Of a stretch of 64,000 nt of DNA, positions 24,001 through 37,503 are shown in pieces (position 1 is the first letter of the stretch; every line of letters starts with the position of its first letter). The stretch covers positions 6,317,695 to 6,381,694 of the forward strand of contig OY755190.1 in the NCBI GenBank assembly GCA_963576735.1. The letters run 5' to 3'. The position numbers were made by a program, and so were the translations under genes. The notes under the pieces are model-generated. The model did not search any database. It had not been told where the DNA came from and was given only the letters and a program-made list of their open reading frames with translations. The stretch is from Bedellia somnulentella. Taxonomy: Eukaryota > Arthropoda > Insecta > Lepidoptera > Bedelliidae.

Positions 24001-24545
24001 TATTTTTATATATATCTACTATTTTTATTATTTATCTATCTAATAACACTCATAACTCAGTAATTTTAGTACAATTATGAACTACCTATTTACAAATTTT
24101 CCTGTTCTTGGATATTTTCAAATCCCCTAATATTCCCACAAACTTAAGAAAGCAGCATTCAAAATCTTTGTGAGAAGTGTTTAAAATAATAAATCGATTG
24201 CGCGAAACAAATCGAGAAGTCGTAGTAGTTGATAGCCGACATCGAAATGCACTTGATCCCGCTTGCAAATATTTGCGAGCGAGTCCTGTGGGAACACACA
24301 GATGCGACGCAAACAAATCCTGTTACCGCGCCGCCATCCGTCTTTATATTCAACTGATTTTTCTTACCAAATGATATTTTAGATTTGGTGGGTTGAGATT
24401 GGTGAATTTTAAAGATTGAAATACATGTCTGGATGTTGACTGCTAAGGCAGATATAACTAATTTACTAAAAGATCGAAGAAAGGGTTTTTTAGAGCAACA
24501 TTTATGTGATTAGCATATTATTTCTTAGTCTAGGATTTTATTTAT

Positions 24546-24650
24546 CACATACTCACGGCTTTAAATCCCAAGAAGGGGTAGCCAGCGCTCAGGAATTAGA
24601 AATTCCTCAGAAACTTTTGGACAGTTGAGTAGGGAAAAATGTGTAATATG
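24546..24650 (-). mobile_element. SINE-like repeat, 3' part
   Basis: ACTCACGGCTTTAAATCC, AAGGGGTAGCCAGCGCT and AGAAATTCCTCAG are clear; the match is lost near 24650. Confidence 0.75.
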
Positions 24651-24999
24651 TCCGTATATTTATCTTTTTATTATTTATGTATATAATTGTTAGCCAAGCC
24701 ACGGTAGGAGTAAGATCCAAAAGTAAGAAATAATTAAAGGCTTCATGTATGTAGGATACTTAAAAAACAAACTTTATTGTTTGTAGTTACTTCAAGAGTT
24801 GAAAGTATTACCCATTTAACCTAACCAAAAGCATATAACCTAAGACTTAAAGTTTTGCAGTTCTCATACTCCTCAGTAACAATAGCCTCACGGCGCCTAT
24901 GAGCAAAGAAGAATAGATAGAAAAAAGGGTTTAAGCTGGGATACAGTCAAGAACCTCTAAAAAAGGATTTAAATTTACACCTCAAGTGACAACCAAAGA

Positions 25000-27900
25000 T
25001 AAGAACGACGGAAGCCTTTTAACGATTATCAGAAAGATTATGGAGAATGACTCTTTTCATAAAAAGCAAGCAACAGATTTAATAGCTGCTCACCAGCAGA
25101 CGGTTTGATTATAAGCCTGTTTTTATGAAATATCGTTTGATGCGGTAGGTATTCTCTTATATTAAATCTCAAGGAGAGTAAAGATTTGAAATTTAAGTTA
25201 GATGTTATAGAGTGCGAGCAAAAAGTAACATCAGTACGTACGTACACGTACGTATAGTAGATAGAAAGCCTAGAGTAGAAGTACTAGACTAGTATACATA
25301 CAAGCGCTAAAATTGAAAAATTAAGCATAGTTTCTGACCTCTGTTACCATAATGATATACTTTTATTAGAAACCAAATTTTAGTTATCAAATTACTAATC
25401 AAACCCTAAAAATATGTTTTATCATAAAACCAAATTGTCATAAACATTAACCAAAGTACTGACCAAAACCGTATCGATCGTAACCGAACGTGTGGTCTAG
25501 TCAATCCACATGAGTAGATAATTAATACGTTACAACCCTATCGCCAATCGGTCTTCGGTAAGACGCCGATATCTTGGCTCGACCATTTTAGGAAGATTTT
25601 ATCACCCCTACTTAATAGACAACAATTTGAGAGCGACCCGGCCGCCGAGCTGAGGACGCCTCGGTGCTTTCCAAAGGACATCACCTTTTGATCAATAACT
25701 GTATACAAATTACGAAGCATATGCCCTTTCCTGCTCAAGGAAGCGCACCGGTTTGCCAACCTTTGTGTCTCTATTTCGTATTTATTTATCGCAGAAACTT
25801 CTGTCCGTCTCTGATACAGGCTTCCAAAGTATTTCTCAAGCTCTATTAGACATTCACTGTTTCATATTGGAACATCGAGAAATAAAACAATTCGGATGTT
25901 TTCACTACTTTCAGTTACGTCATTTTTACTTATCAATACTAAATGGTTCGGTATTAGGTAACATTTGCAACATCTTGCCATGTTTTTAATTTGAAAAGTT
26001 GCAAACTGAAACCTTGTTGAATCATAAGGAGTTATCGGTTGTGCAACTCTTAAAAAATTAGGCAAAAAAAACAATTTTTTGCAATGAAAAATAATCGGAG
26101 TCTCATTTTCGCAATATTCTGCTTCGTAAGAATTAAAAGTTTTTGCAATCGAGGTTTATTCTAAGCAGCTGTGTTTACCGAAGTACAAAAGTGGCAAAGA
26201 AACCAACAAAAGCTACTTGAGTCGAATTATTCGGTTGAAAAATGGGTCGGATTAGCTGTTCTCAAATTAAGGAGTAGCAAATCATGACGCTGCCAATTGT
26301 CGACGTATTAAAGAGATCCTTAGAGACCATCTTGAAGGGCTGCAGTCATCAGAACCGGGACGAATGGACCAGTTACACCAGACGTTGTTGTGCTTGGAAA
26401 TGTTTTGATTGATGAACAACCATTACAGACTTTTAATGATGTGATTTCACGCACGTCACTACATTTTGGTTTTTGTTGCGTTTTCTTGAGCATTCGAGCA
26501 TATGCTTCTTATAGCATGAAATTGCGTAAGTAACGATGTTTAGTATATAATTTTACTTTAAATAGTGTATATTAAACTATAAAATTAAATATTTACCTTT
26601 TTGCGATACTGTTTTTATTAGGTTGTCCTTTTTTGCTTACTACCTTGTTTTACTACACCTAATACACGGTTTTTCCTATTAATAAAGTTTAATTAAATTC
26701 AACCCACTTACTTAAAGTCAATCAAATATTTGTCATTATTATTATATAGTATTCCACAAATTCAAAGTAGTAAAAAAAACAATTTTGGTTTACAAAAAGG
26801 CGCCCACTTAGCTTGAATAAATTTCAACGCATAATTGAAATAACACGTCAAATAAATTTCGTTAAAGTCGGGATCAAAATGACCGATGAGAGGTTACAAC
26901 TTTTAATCACAATCGTCAGATCACAAATCAATATGATGTATGACACAAGAACTGACAGTCAGCTGGCTTCAAACAACCGAATTATCGAAAATATCCACAG
27001 AAATGATACTCAGTTCTGGCGCTTGAAAAAAACAATGTAAAACAAACACACGTCGTATCTCTGGGATCTATCTACCTGTTTGGTTGTACGACACGACTTT
27101 TTGTTGAAACTTTTTTATACTCTTTTAATTTGCACTGGCTTACTATGTAAGTATGCAGTTTTAGTTCAAATCATAAAAATAAGTCATGCTCTTGGTCTGA
27201 TATTTTTGTCGAATATAAAAGATACGGAACTAAACTATAAAACTGAGACTGGTACTAAGTTAGCTTTATTTATTATTGAATAAATAGTACTTATATAAAA
27301 TAACGATCAATTTAACGCAAATGGTTTTATAGAATCGTTAATTTACAATATAAACCTTTGTATCCTAAATTCATACTATAGGTAACAAAAACGATGTGAG
27401 CTCATCAGTTATCGAACGACTTTGTCAGCTGTTAAAAAAATCTACACATACCTTTGTGGGGACCTTCGTTATTTCAATTACCTTCGTCCCTCGTCAAAGA
27501 CAAAAGGCTCTGACACTTAAAAAAGTACGGCATACAAGAAAAAAAACCACAAAAGTTTATCTATGATTGCATCGCGGGTCTAAGGAACCGTTCAAGCAGA
27601 TATGTTTTTGGCTTTCTTTTCGGTAGCCTTTTCGGTGATTGTTTTTTTTTTTCTTGAACACAATTTAAGTTGGTGCGGCCTCTTTTACGGGACAGATACA
27701 GGCAAGTTCAGTTTACAACCAAAGGATATTGCGGCGCCAGCGTTTAATTAAATCATTAATGCGTGTGAATTTCGGTGATTCTGTTTAAATATTATTACAG
27801 ACAATTATAACTTGCCTTTTCATGAACAAGTTATTGTTGATTTAAGCTAATTACAACAGGATGCAATCAAATCAACATGAAATCGCCTTCGCAATTGTAC

Positions 27901-28330
27901 GGCAATATCGCAGCTATTTGGACTTACCTATACTGACGGTTAGATACACCCTGTTGTAATAGTAATGTATTCATCGATACATGTTCCTATTATGTTTAAA
28001 GCTCATGTGTAAATAGCTATTAGATCTCCTCACAATGACCCCCCGCAGTCCACCGACAGGGGGCCGGACTACGAACCCCGCTTTAATTATAATATCACCC
28101 ACATTATGATTTTTTGCCGTCACACAAAAACTAACAGAGTAGGCTTAACTACTACCTTTTTCGGTTTTAGCGGAACAAAAAGTTATGATATAGTTTTGAC
28201 AGTAAGGTAAAGTTTTTGACTTGTTGTGTACTTTATAACTTCGCCCACAGATATCATGTTGCTTGCAATAATTGCTTGTTAATTACCCTCAAGCTTCTTA
28301 GAAGTGGAGACCTTAGCATGACATGTATGT
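25000..28330. other. Intron DNA without recognised repeats or genes
   Basis: Mostly unique AT-rich sequence, with GC-richer patches at about 25535-25680 and 27690-27780. Open frames here overlap each other on both strands with no conserved domain and are read as chance. Confidence 0.5.
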
Positions 28331-28430
28331 TCTAGACTATTTCATAATTGCAAATCCAATTTGCGAATAAGGTCGGCATAAACTTGTGGGAGCATTCATC
28401 TGAAGTGTGGTAATAAAAGTAAAGACTCAC

Positions 28431-28584
28431 AAATCCATGTTTGTCGCTGATGTTGTTGGTCAGTTTTAGTTTGTGGAAGGAGACCACCTTCTGCATCCAC
28501 TGCTCGCCGGTGCTCGGGGAGTCGGGGTGGATGTACATCCTCTTCGGCATCTCAGGGTCAGCTTTTCCGGCGACCATCCACCGA
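28431..28584 (-). CDS. omb: omb T-box exon C (central part of the DNA-binding domain)
   Basis: This 154-bp exon has acceptor TTTGAG|T and strong donor TTT|GTGAGT. After completing the Ser of HNS it encodes 51 residues, starting [20 protein letters not shown], through SPSTGEQWM and [10 protein letters not shown], to ISDKHGF. This is nearly invariant across the TBX2/TBX3/omb subfamily and is the strongest evidence for the gene assignment. Its 5' phase accepts either exon A or exon B. The open frame that continues past GF as VSLYFYY is intron read-through. The next exon should start with an ILNSMHKYQ-type motif. I looked for it by eye on the minus strand between 1 and 28430 and did not find it. 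Confidence 0.96.
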
Positions 28585-30829
<2,245 letters not shown>

Positions 30830-30943
30830 CTGTTGTGGAACTTATATCTGTAGTCGTCTGCTGCGACGATGTCTAGTAATAGGATGTACTTGGCCTTCGC
30901 GTCGAGTCCAGAGACGCGGAACTTCATTTGTGGAAACATTTGT
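30830..30943 (-). CDS. omb: omb alternative T-box exon A (fly-omb-like version)
   Basis: This 114-bp exon has acceptor TTTTCAG|A and donor AG|GTAGAG. It completes the Arg codon split at the end of the first T-box exon, then encodes [16 protein letters not shown], a Tyr-Ile-Leu-Leu-Leu-Asp strand and DDYRYKFHN, and leaves AG for exon C. This is the FP..K..V.GL and D(I/F)V..D..RYK(F/Y) part of the T-box beta-barrel. Residues that differ from exon B are Gln1, Gln5, Met6, Phe8, Ala15, Leu23 and Tyr31, counted from the first full codon. From memory this is the version found in Drosophila omb. Third codon positions are G or C in 24 of 37 codons, compared with 16 of 37 in exon B. The upstream pyrimidine tract looks weaker than that of exon B. 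It is the first of the two alternatives in gene order. Confidence 0.95.
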
Positions 30944-31180
30944 CTGAAAATCGGATTGTCCAGTTCAGTACACATACTGACCTTCCCGACAGGTGGACCA
31001 AGTTTCGCAGAAACGAGGCTACTCGGTATCCAGGAAGGCGCGTCATTGCATGCATAGCGAAGAGTATCTTTAATTGAATTTTTACAAAAACTGCATTCTT
31101 TCTTGGAACAGAGGATATACTCGCTCGTACATATCTTTTGGGGATCGAACCCATTCTTTTCTATAGAATACTTTATTTTA

Positions 31181-31430
31181 GCTGTGTAGTGTCGGCTTAG
31201 AATAGCACTACCCCATTTCTTCCGGTGGGTGTACGTAAGAGGCGACTAACGGTATTGCGGCTATTAAGGGATTTTTGGGCGATGCGGTTGGAGACCCATC
31301 ACCGACAATCTTTATTTTACCATGTTTTCCCCACTCAACTTTCCAAAGGTAGCTGAGGAATTTCTCATTCCTTAGCTCTGGCTACCCCGTCAAAGGATTT
31401 ATAGCCGTGAGTATATGTATGTATGTATGT
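31181..31430 (+). mobile_element. SINE-like repeat, full length
   Basis: Near-consensus complete copy with a (TATG)n tail, lying just upstream (gene sense) of omb exon A inside the 24-kb intron. Confidence 0.92.
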
Positions 31431-32157
31431 TTATTTAAGGTATCATCAGTTACAAAAAATATGTACAATTCAATGTTGAAATTATATTTTCTATCATTTA
31501 AAAACATTTAAACATGAAACCCATTAACATTAAATACACGAAATAAGAATATTAAATGCTCTCATTGCTTGTCTTAATGGATGTGTTCGAGTAAAATCAA
31601 TTTCATTGTCTCAAAATGACATAATCAAATAACCAGCAATCTATCGACTTAACAATGCCCGTACATTGTTTCTCTATTTTTAGCTTTGTACCTTTTAATA
31701 CCATATTTTAATGCGTTTTACTCGACAATTAAATAAATTTACACAAGTTAAGGTTGATTTACGTGATGTCACTGTCACCGTACTCGCAGAATGACAAATA
31801 AATGGAAAAACACTTACTTATATCTAAAATGGTAACAATTGCATTCGCAAACGAAGACAGAATATAAAACATGTGTTCTGTCAGTATTAATAAGTATTGG
31901 CAAGTGCCTATTTTTTGTCGTTACAAGGTGTAACTATTTGTAATTATCTAGTTGCGTTGTTCTAAGTAACTATTTTATGGGAAAAAATGTACTGCTTATT
32001 TATTAGTTACACGGGTTGCATAATATATTTAAAATGTATGCACTTTGTTTAGAATTATCATATGCTTGGTTCGATTAAGTGCAACAATCGTTTTAAGTTG
32101 ATATTTGGTATATTAGTTTATCTTATTTGGACTCATAAGAATAAAAGAGCATGTATG

Positions 32158-32268
32158 AGAAGATTGATGGATTTAAACGAAGCTACCGTTGCTATTGTAC
32201 AAAATAGCGACCGATAGTCTCTGCCTACCCCAATCGGAACTAATGTCTTGAGTATATGTATATATGTA
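32158..32268 (+). mobile_element. LINE 3' end, opposite orientation
   Basis: AGATTGATGGATTTAAACGA, a GACCGATAGTCTCTGCCTAC match and a GAGTATATGTATATATGTAT tail reproduce the LINE 3' terminus on the plus strand. Confidence 0.7.
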
Positions 32269-34485
32269 TTTCGACTCATGATCAATTCTAATGTGATGGC
32301 ATTAAGGTTTGATATAAAGGTGATTCTTATTCCTTTACATTACTCATCTACTCGACGTTTACCTTTTGTGAAGATTTTTATCAAACAATATCGTTATCAG
32401 TTTTTTGATAAAACTCATAGAATACAAAGTCGATTCAATGATACAAATAAAAATCTATTTTTTTTTATTTCCTCTGTCCCATTTTAATATTTCATAACGA
32501 CACCTAATCAAAAGAAATGGTACGCTGACACTTAAAATGTCACCATATTTTTGTCAAATCTCATAATAGTATGGCAACGCAACGGTGTGGCATAAAAGGC
32601 ATCAATTAGGATTTATATTGGTAATTAGCTAAAAGGCGGCCGTGTGAAGCCGATTTATCCATAAACTTTATGTGGCTCTAGGCACTTTATGACATTGTAA
32701 AAGTCAACTTGAAATTCTGGTTAATTATAATTGGACCCCACACGGCGAGTCTGCTCAAGAATTGACCCAAGTTTTTTTTGTTTTTAAATAATTAAACAAT
32801 CACTTTGCTTTCTATATGTTTATATTCACGCTATTGAGAATAGTAAACTCAGATATTGAATATTCGTTTGTGCCTGGCTACACATTAGTAGCCAGTAGTA
32901 TAAATCATAGTGATGAGTGTGAGTAACCGTTTGTAGACTAACGTACTGCCATTGTTGTTATAACTTGTTCATCATTGTATAAGCTCTGAGAGATGTTAGA
33001 TTTAGAGTAGAAAAACTCGCCGTTGAAAATTACATTATGGAGTATTCAAAATCATAAAAACAAAGACGGCGATTGGCGGCCTCACGAAAAGCGATCTTTC
33101 TAAACTACCTTCGAATGGTAAGATCATTGATTTTCAAAAAGACTCTGAGCACGAGACAATTTATTATTAAAATGTATGCAAGTCAATAGAAAAATATTAA
33201 ATGTCTCCAACTTTGATTGCGTCTGAATTACAAGTCAAAATTTTCATTTAAATTAACAGCTCAAATAAAAATCTTATTATGTGTCTCTGTTTATACTTTT
33301 ACAATATACAGTTTGATGCAGTTTTCAACCGGATCAAGGCCAGCCCACGCAGCAGTTAGTTAGCACTTAGAAAACTTACAATATAAAAAGTAGGATTGAA
33401 CAGTGTAATTATTGAGCTATGAGTGTGTTAATGAATCTAATTATATTTTTTCCGAGTTAATAGCTAGTCCTATCTTAATAAGGTGTCTTCTGAATTCTTC
33501 AAAGAACTTCTTAGCTGAGCCTTTGAGTTATTGGGTGTTACTTGGGTAGTCTTTTGTGGTGTAGAGTGACCATTATTACGCAAAAACTATGGTGAATCAA
33601 TATTAGAATCGCGGCGCGAAAGAAATGTGTGGATCAAAATGCAGATGTATACTTCTATGTGTAAATGGAGTGTATTTGTATCAGTTGACGCAAAATGATC
33701 CGATTTTGCCATTATTTTGTATACAAAGCAACGAAATTAAATTAGTAGGCGGGAGTTTGATTGATTTTTATTTTGTTGTCAAATATAAAAATGATAATAG
33801 AATATAATTATATATTAGTATTTTATTTTAACTAAAGTACAGTATCAATAAGACAATTCAAGTGACAAGCATCTTTACAAAATATAAATCGTTGATTCTA
33901 TCGACAGAATATCTCAATAAAAATTTAGAAAACCTAAAAACCTATGAACAAAGCCGATATAGAATCATGGTGATCCTAACAGGGGTTGTGACACGGGGTG
34001 TAGGGGCCGGGGGAGGGGGTGCATCTGCTCACTACGCATTCTTGTGGCTTCTCTAATACTTCGCTTGCACCACTTTCCTTGCACAACAGTTGAGTTTGGT
34101 AGGAAAGATAAGTTAGAAATACGTACTTTACTGATGAAAAGAGAACGGATTAGTTGTTTTTTTTTTTAAAAGAAATTCAGATTTTCTTACGATTTACGCA
34201 AGGATTTATTAATATTCCAGATTATGAATTTATAGTAAAACATAACGTAAAACACTTTTGTAAGTTTGTTAGTAGTGATAAGAATAATGGTAACAATAAC
34301 AAGTGTTACAATTAAGCGATCAGTTCAGTTATTATATTTTACTGTTGCATTTGCATTGCTGCATTTAGAAGCAGATAATTTAATAGCATAATAGAACACA
34401 GCCATGTTTTTAGTGGAATGAAAATGACAAATGACCTTTTAAAAGTGTATTTTAATGTGATTTATTTTATATTTGTCATTTAATG

Positions 34486-34518
34486 AAATTCGAATATTAT
34501 AAATTAATATTCGAATTT
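34486..34518. repeat. Perfect short inverted repeat
   Basis: Arms AAATTCGAATATT and AATATTCGAATTT with a 7-base loop in plain AT-rich intron. No U-run or other context for a terminator. Confidence 0.7.
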
Positions 34519-35098
34519 GATAATTAAAATAATATTTACAACTTAAAAAAATAGTGCAATTCTAAGCCAACTAAAACAAGAAAGAAATCGTGTAAAATTA
34601 AATTGTTCATCATGATTTATATCACCAAGATTAAAATCTGATTGATAATGAATACAAATTGCTCGCGTGTGCCTTTGATATTGCTTTGCGAATTAGCAAA
34701 TAAAGATCATTAAATTTTCCAAGAAATTGAGAATACATATTTAAAAGACGTGTTTAATAAAAATATCAGAATTAGTGTCAAATTAATGACAGCAAGTTTA
34801 GCTTTTACATGATTCTTAACAAAAAAGAGAGATTTAAGTTGTCATCCCGTTTGGAAACATGTGGTATGGTTAAATAATGTTAAACTAAAATAATATAAAT
34901 TAATTTCATGCTTTTTAAGGAATCGGTTTAAATGTGGAACTATTTCTTTGTACATTTGTAGGTTTAATAGGTAGGATAGTAAAATAATACTAACACTTTA
35001 ACGTGTGTATATGGACATTATATTCTTATAGGTAATGATGCGAAATTTTGAATGCGATTCCTAATTGCATTTCGGCGATTTTATACGAGTAGATCACC

Positions 35099-35262
35099 AT
35101 ACATACATATACTCACTTTTAAAAGTTAAGTGAGGAAAGGGAAAGTTTTTGGTGATTGTTCTTCAACTGCATTGCCCAAAACTGACTTAAGAAGCCCCAA
35201 TACCCTTCGTCACCTCTTTCGATCACCCATGGAAAGAAATGGGGTGCTATTTTAAGGCGACA
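35099..35262 (-). mobile_element. SINE-like repeat with internal deletion
   Basis: The tail joins straight to the middle of the element; about 60 bases around GGGGTAGCCAGAG are missing. Head end degraded. Confidence 0.75.
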
Positions 35263-35790
35263 TTTTTAGAAGTTAGAAGTTGAAAGTGGAAAAGATGGTT
35301 AAAAAATATAGTTTAAAACACCAAGTCAGACATAATAAGCTTTAATAAACACTAGATTGCTTTCTTAGCTATGTTAGAAAACTCCAATCATTTATATTCT
35401 TTTTACAACTTTCTATAAACAAAAATACTGTAAGTTAAGATCATGGAAACAGATAAAAACAAAATGTTTCAACATAGAACAGCTGACTAATTAATAAAAT
35501 ATAAAAGGAATTTTCGAATCGTGTGCTTCGAGTTAATTTTTATTAACGTAAGTTTTTATTGGGACGCTTTTGCGTTTAGTTAGTTGGTTCCAACATTCTT
35601 ATTATTTACATTCACAATGTTTTGAAAATTAATGTATGATATGGCTTAAGTGAAAAATTAGTTATTCCAGCGCTCGGATCTTAAAAAACTATGGTTAGAA
35701 CAGTGATAGCTCGGTGGGTGAACCTAGGATAGGCCCTAGGATGATAACAATGTTTTTAAGTCAACACCTTTTAAAATAATAAAAAAATAC

Positions 35791-35945
35791 ACATACTCAC
35801 GCTGTTAGTTCCCATTGGGTAGGTAGAGACTATCGATCGTCACTTTGTACGATCCTGGCAAACGTTTCTAGCTTCGTTCACATCCATCAATCTTTTCATA
35901 CATGCTCTTTTATTCTTAATACTTCGGACACTGAGCACATTCTCC
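35791..35945 (-). mobile_element. 3' fragment of the same LINE family
   Basis: Matches the tail of the 36.6-kb LINE: inverted CATACTCACG, TTAGTTCCCATTGGG, GGTAGAGACTATCGATCG, then ATCCTGGCAAACG and the TCCATCAATC segment, fading near 35945. Diverged 3' end only. Confidence 0.75.
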
Positions 35946-36640
35946 ATTAAGATAATGAAAATAGAAAAAAAAAACAAAATACTGAAGCTCACTCATAAAA
36001 GCGTGATCTGACACTAATTTAATTCCCCGACCATAATTAAGTTTATTCACAGCTCTGTATCTTAGTTACACCTAATAAATAGTTAAAATGTAATCATGAA
36101 ACGATATCGGCCGATTACACAAATGATCCTTACGAATAGAACTACAACAATCAAAACTCCATAAACTTATCAAAGTTCCATGAATTGTATACACGGAACC
36201 GCTATAAACACTATTTTAATACTCGGATCGAATACGTCGCTGTGGAGGATACCAAATTACTATATCATGATCTCACCACAGAACTATTAAAAGCTTCATA
36301 TATTTTGAGAAGAAAATATGATTTGTAAAAATGGTGTTATTAATAAGACTATCGCAATATGGTTTAAGGACTTGTTGAAGAATTGGGAAAACTAATGAAT
36401 GCTAGCAGTGGAAATTGGTTCCCTACTGCTTATGACTAGAAGAATAATCCTTATAGCAGTGGAATGTGTTGATTGTGATGATGATTGTGACCGACCTAAG
36501 GAGGTATGTATACAATCCGATGTGAGACCATAACATGTTATATTTAGTAAGTTCAAAGGCGTGTTGTATATGAATCAATGTAGGGCAAGAAAATCATTAC
36601 GGATATTTTATACTAATATTGATAATTTGGTTTTACATAA

Positions 36641-37240
36641 CATAACATACATACATACATATACTCACGCCGTTAATTCCCATTGTGATAGGCAGAGACT
36701 ATCGATCGCCACTTCGTACGATCCTGGCAAACCTCTCTTGCTTCGTCTACATCCATCAATCTTTTATTCTTCATACTTCGGACGCCTGCCTTTTTGAGCA
36801 CACTTTCAATTTGGTCCAAGTGTGTCTTTCGTGGCCGTCCTCTACTAACATTACCTTCCACATTAGCTCTATAGATACCTTTTACCAATTGCCTATCATC
36901 CATCCTCTCAATGTGCCCAAACCATCTCAACATTCCTTTTTCTATCTTACTTACAATATCATCTTTTACACCACACCTTTCACGAATCACATCGTTCCTC
37001 ACACGATCACATAACCTTACATTACAAACTTTTCTGAGGGACCTCATTTCTACTGCATTCACTCTGCTTTCGTGCTTCTTCTGCCACACCCAACATTCAC
37101 TGCCATACATAAGCGTAGGAATAAGAACGGCATCATGCACAGCCATTCGGGTCCTTTCGGACACCGATTGACTATCCAATGCTCCATTAATCGCATTACC
37201 CTTTTTCACTCTTCTCTCAATATCTTCATCACAATAACAT
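36641..37240 (-). mobile_element. 5'-truncated non-LTR retrotransposon (LINE) with the C-terminal end of its reverse-transcriptase ORF
   Basis: The minus strand ends in (TATG)n and carries an open frame to a stop at 36673-36675. The peptide contains LIPTLMYGSECWVWQKKHE, MLRWFGHIERMDD, SRGRPRKTHLDQI and KWRSIVSAYHNGN. This Tyr-Gly-Ser-Glu-(C/T)-Trp ... Leu-Arg-Trp-Phe-Gly-His ... Gly-Arg-Pro pattern is typical of the region after the reverse-transcriptase domain in RTE/BovB-like and related arthropod LINEs; I cannot assign the clade. The ORF stop lies about 15 bases before the tetranucleotide tail, so this LINE has almost no 3' UTR. The catalytic RT part and endonuclease are missing, so this copy cannot move by itself. 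A SINE copy abuts its truncated end at 37241. Confidence 0.85.
36673..37240 (-). pseudogene. LINE reverse-transcriptase ORF, C-terminal fragment
   Basis: About 189 codons are open without interruption, so the insertion is fairly young. Only the part downstream of the polymerase active site is present. Codon choice and the tail context belong to the retrotransposon rather than to omb, on whose strand it happens to lie. Confidence 0.8.
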
Positions 37241-37503
37241 AACATATACTCACGGCTATAAATTCTTAGTAGGGGTAGCCAGAGCTAAGGAATTACAAAT
37301 TCCTCAGCCACTTTTGGAAATGTGAGTGGGGAAAAGATGGCAAAAGTAAAGGTTGTTGGTGATGGGTCTCCAACCGCATCGCCCAAAAATTCCTTAAAAG
37401 CCCCAATACCGTTAGTCGCCTCTTACGCACACCCATCGGTAGAAACGGGGTAGTGCTATTATAAGCCAACACTGCACGGCACTCTAAGCCGACACTACAC
37501 GGC
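37241..37503 (-). mobile_element. SINE-like repeat with a doubled head
   Basis: Complete copy whose 5' end (inverted ACACTGCACGGC at about 37469-37480) is followed at once by a second, slightly different copy of the first 23 bases, CTAAGCCGACACTACACGGC (37484-37503). It abuts the truncated end of the LINE at 37240, so two elements are joined head to tail with no spacer. Confidence 0.85.

Larger units (their letters stand above)
1..28430 (-). other. omb: omb intron after exon C (more than 28 kb, 3' end off the window)
   Basis: The donor GTGAGT starts at 28430 on the minus strand. No T-box 3' exon was found down to base 1, so this whole stretch is most simply read as one intron, although an unrelated gene inside it or an exon I missed cannot be excluded. 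It carries SINE copies, the tRNA-bearing fold-back elements, the hAT relic, palindromic MITEs and unique GC-richer islands described separately. Confidence 0.6.

Noticed and set aside
26160..26520. Possible transposase remnant
   Set aside because: Short frames are interrupted by stops and show no recognisable transposase motif or inverted ends.
1..28430. Search for the next omb exon (T-box end, ILNSMHKYQ to DNNPFAKGF motifs) on the minus strand
   Set aside because: No matching codon pattern was found by eye at any point; the exon most likely lies beyond base 1.
28332..28430. Extension of exon C past ISDKHGF into VSLYFYY
   Set aside because: A strong GTGAGT donor sits exactly after GF, where the subfamily's conserved sequence should change exon.
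36685..37171. Plus-strand frames opposite the LINE ORF
   Set aside because: They are complementary shadows of the reverse-transcriptase frame.
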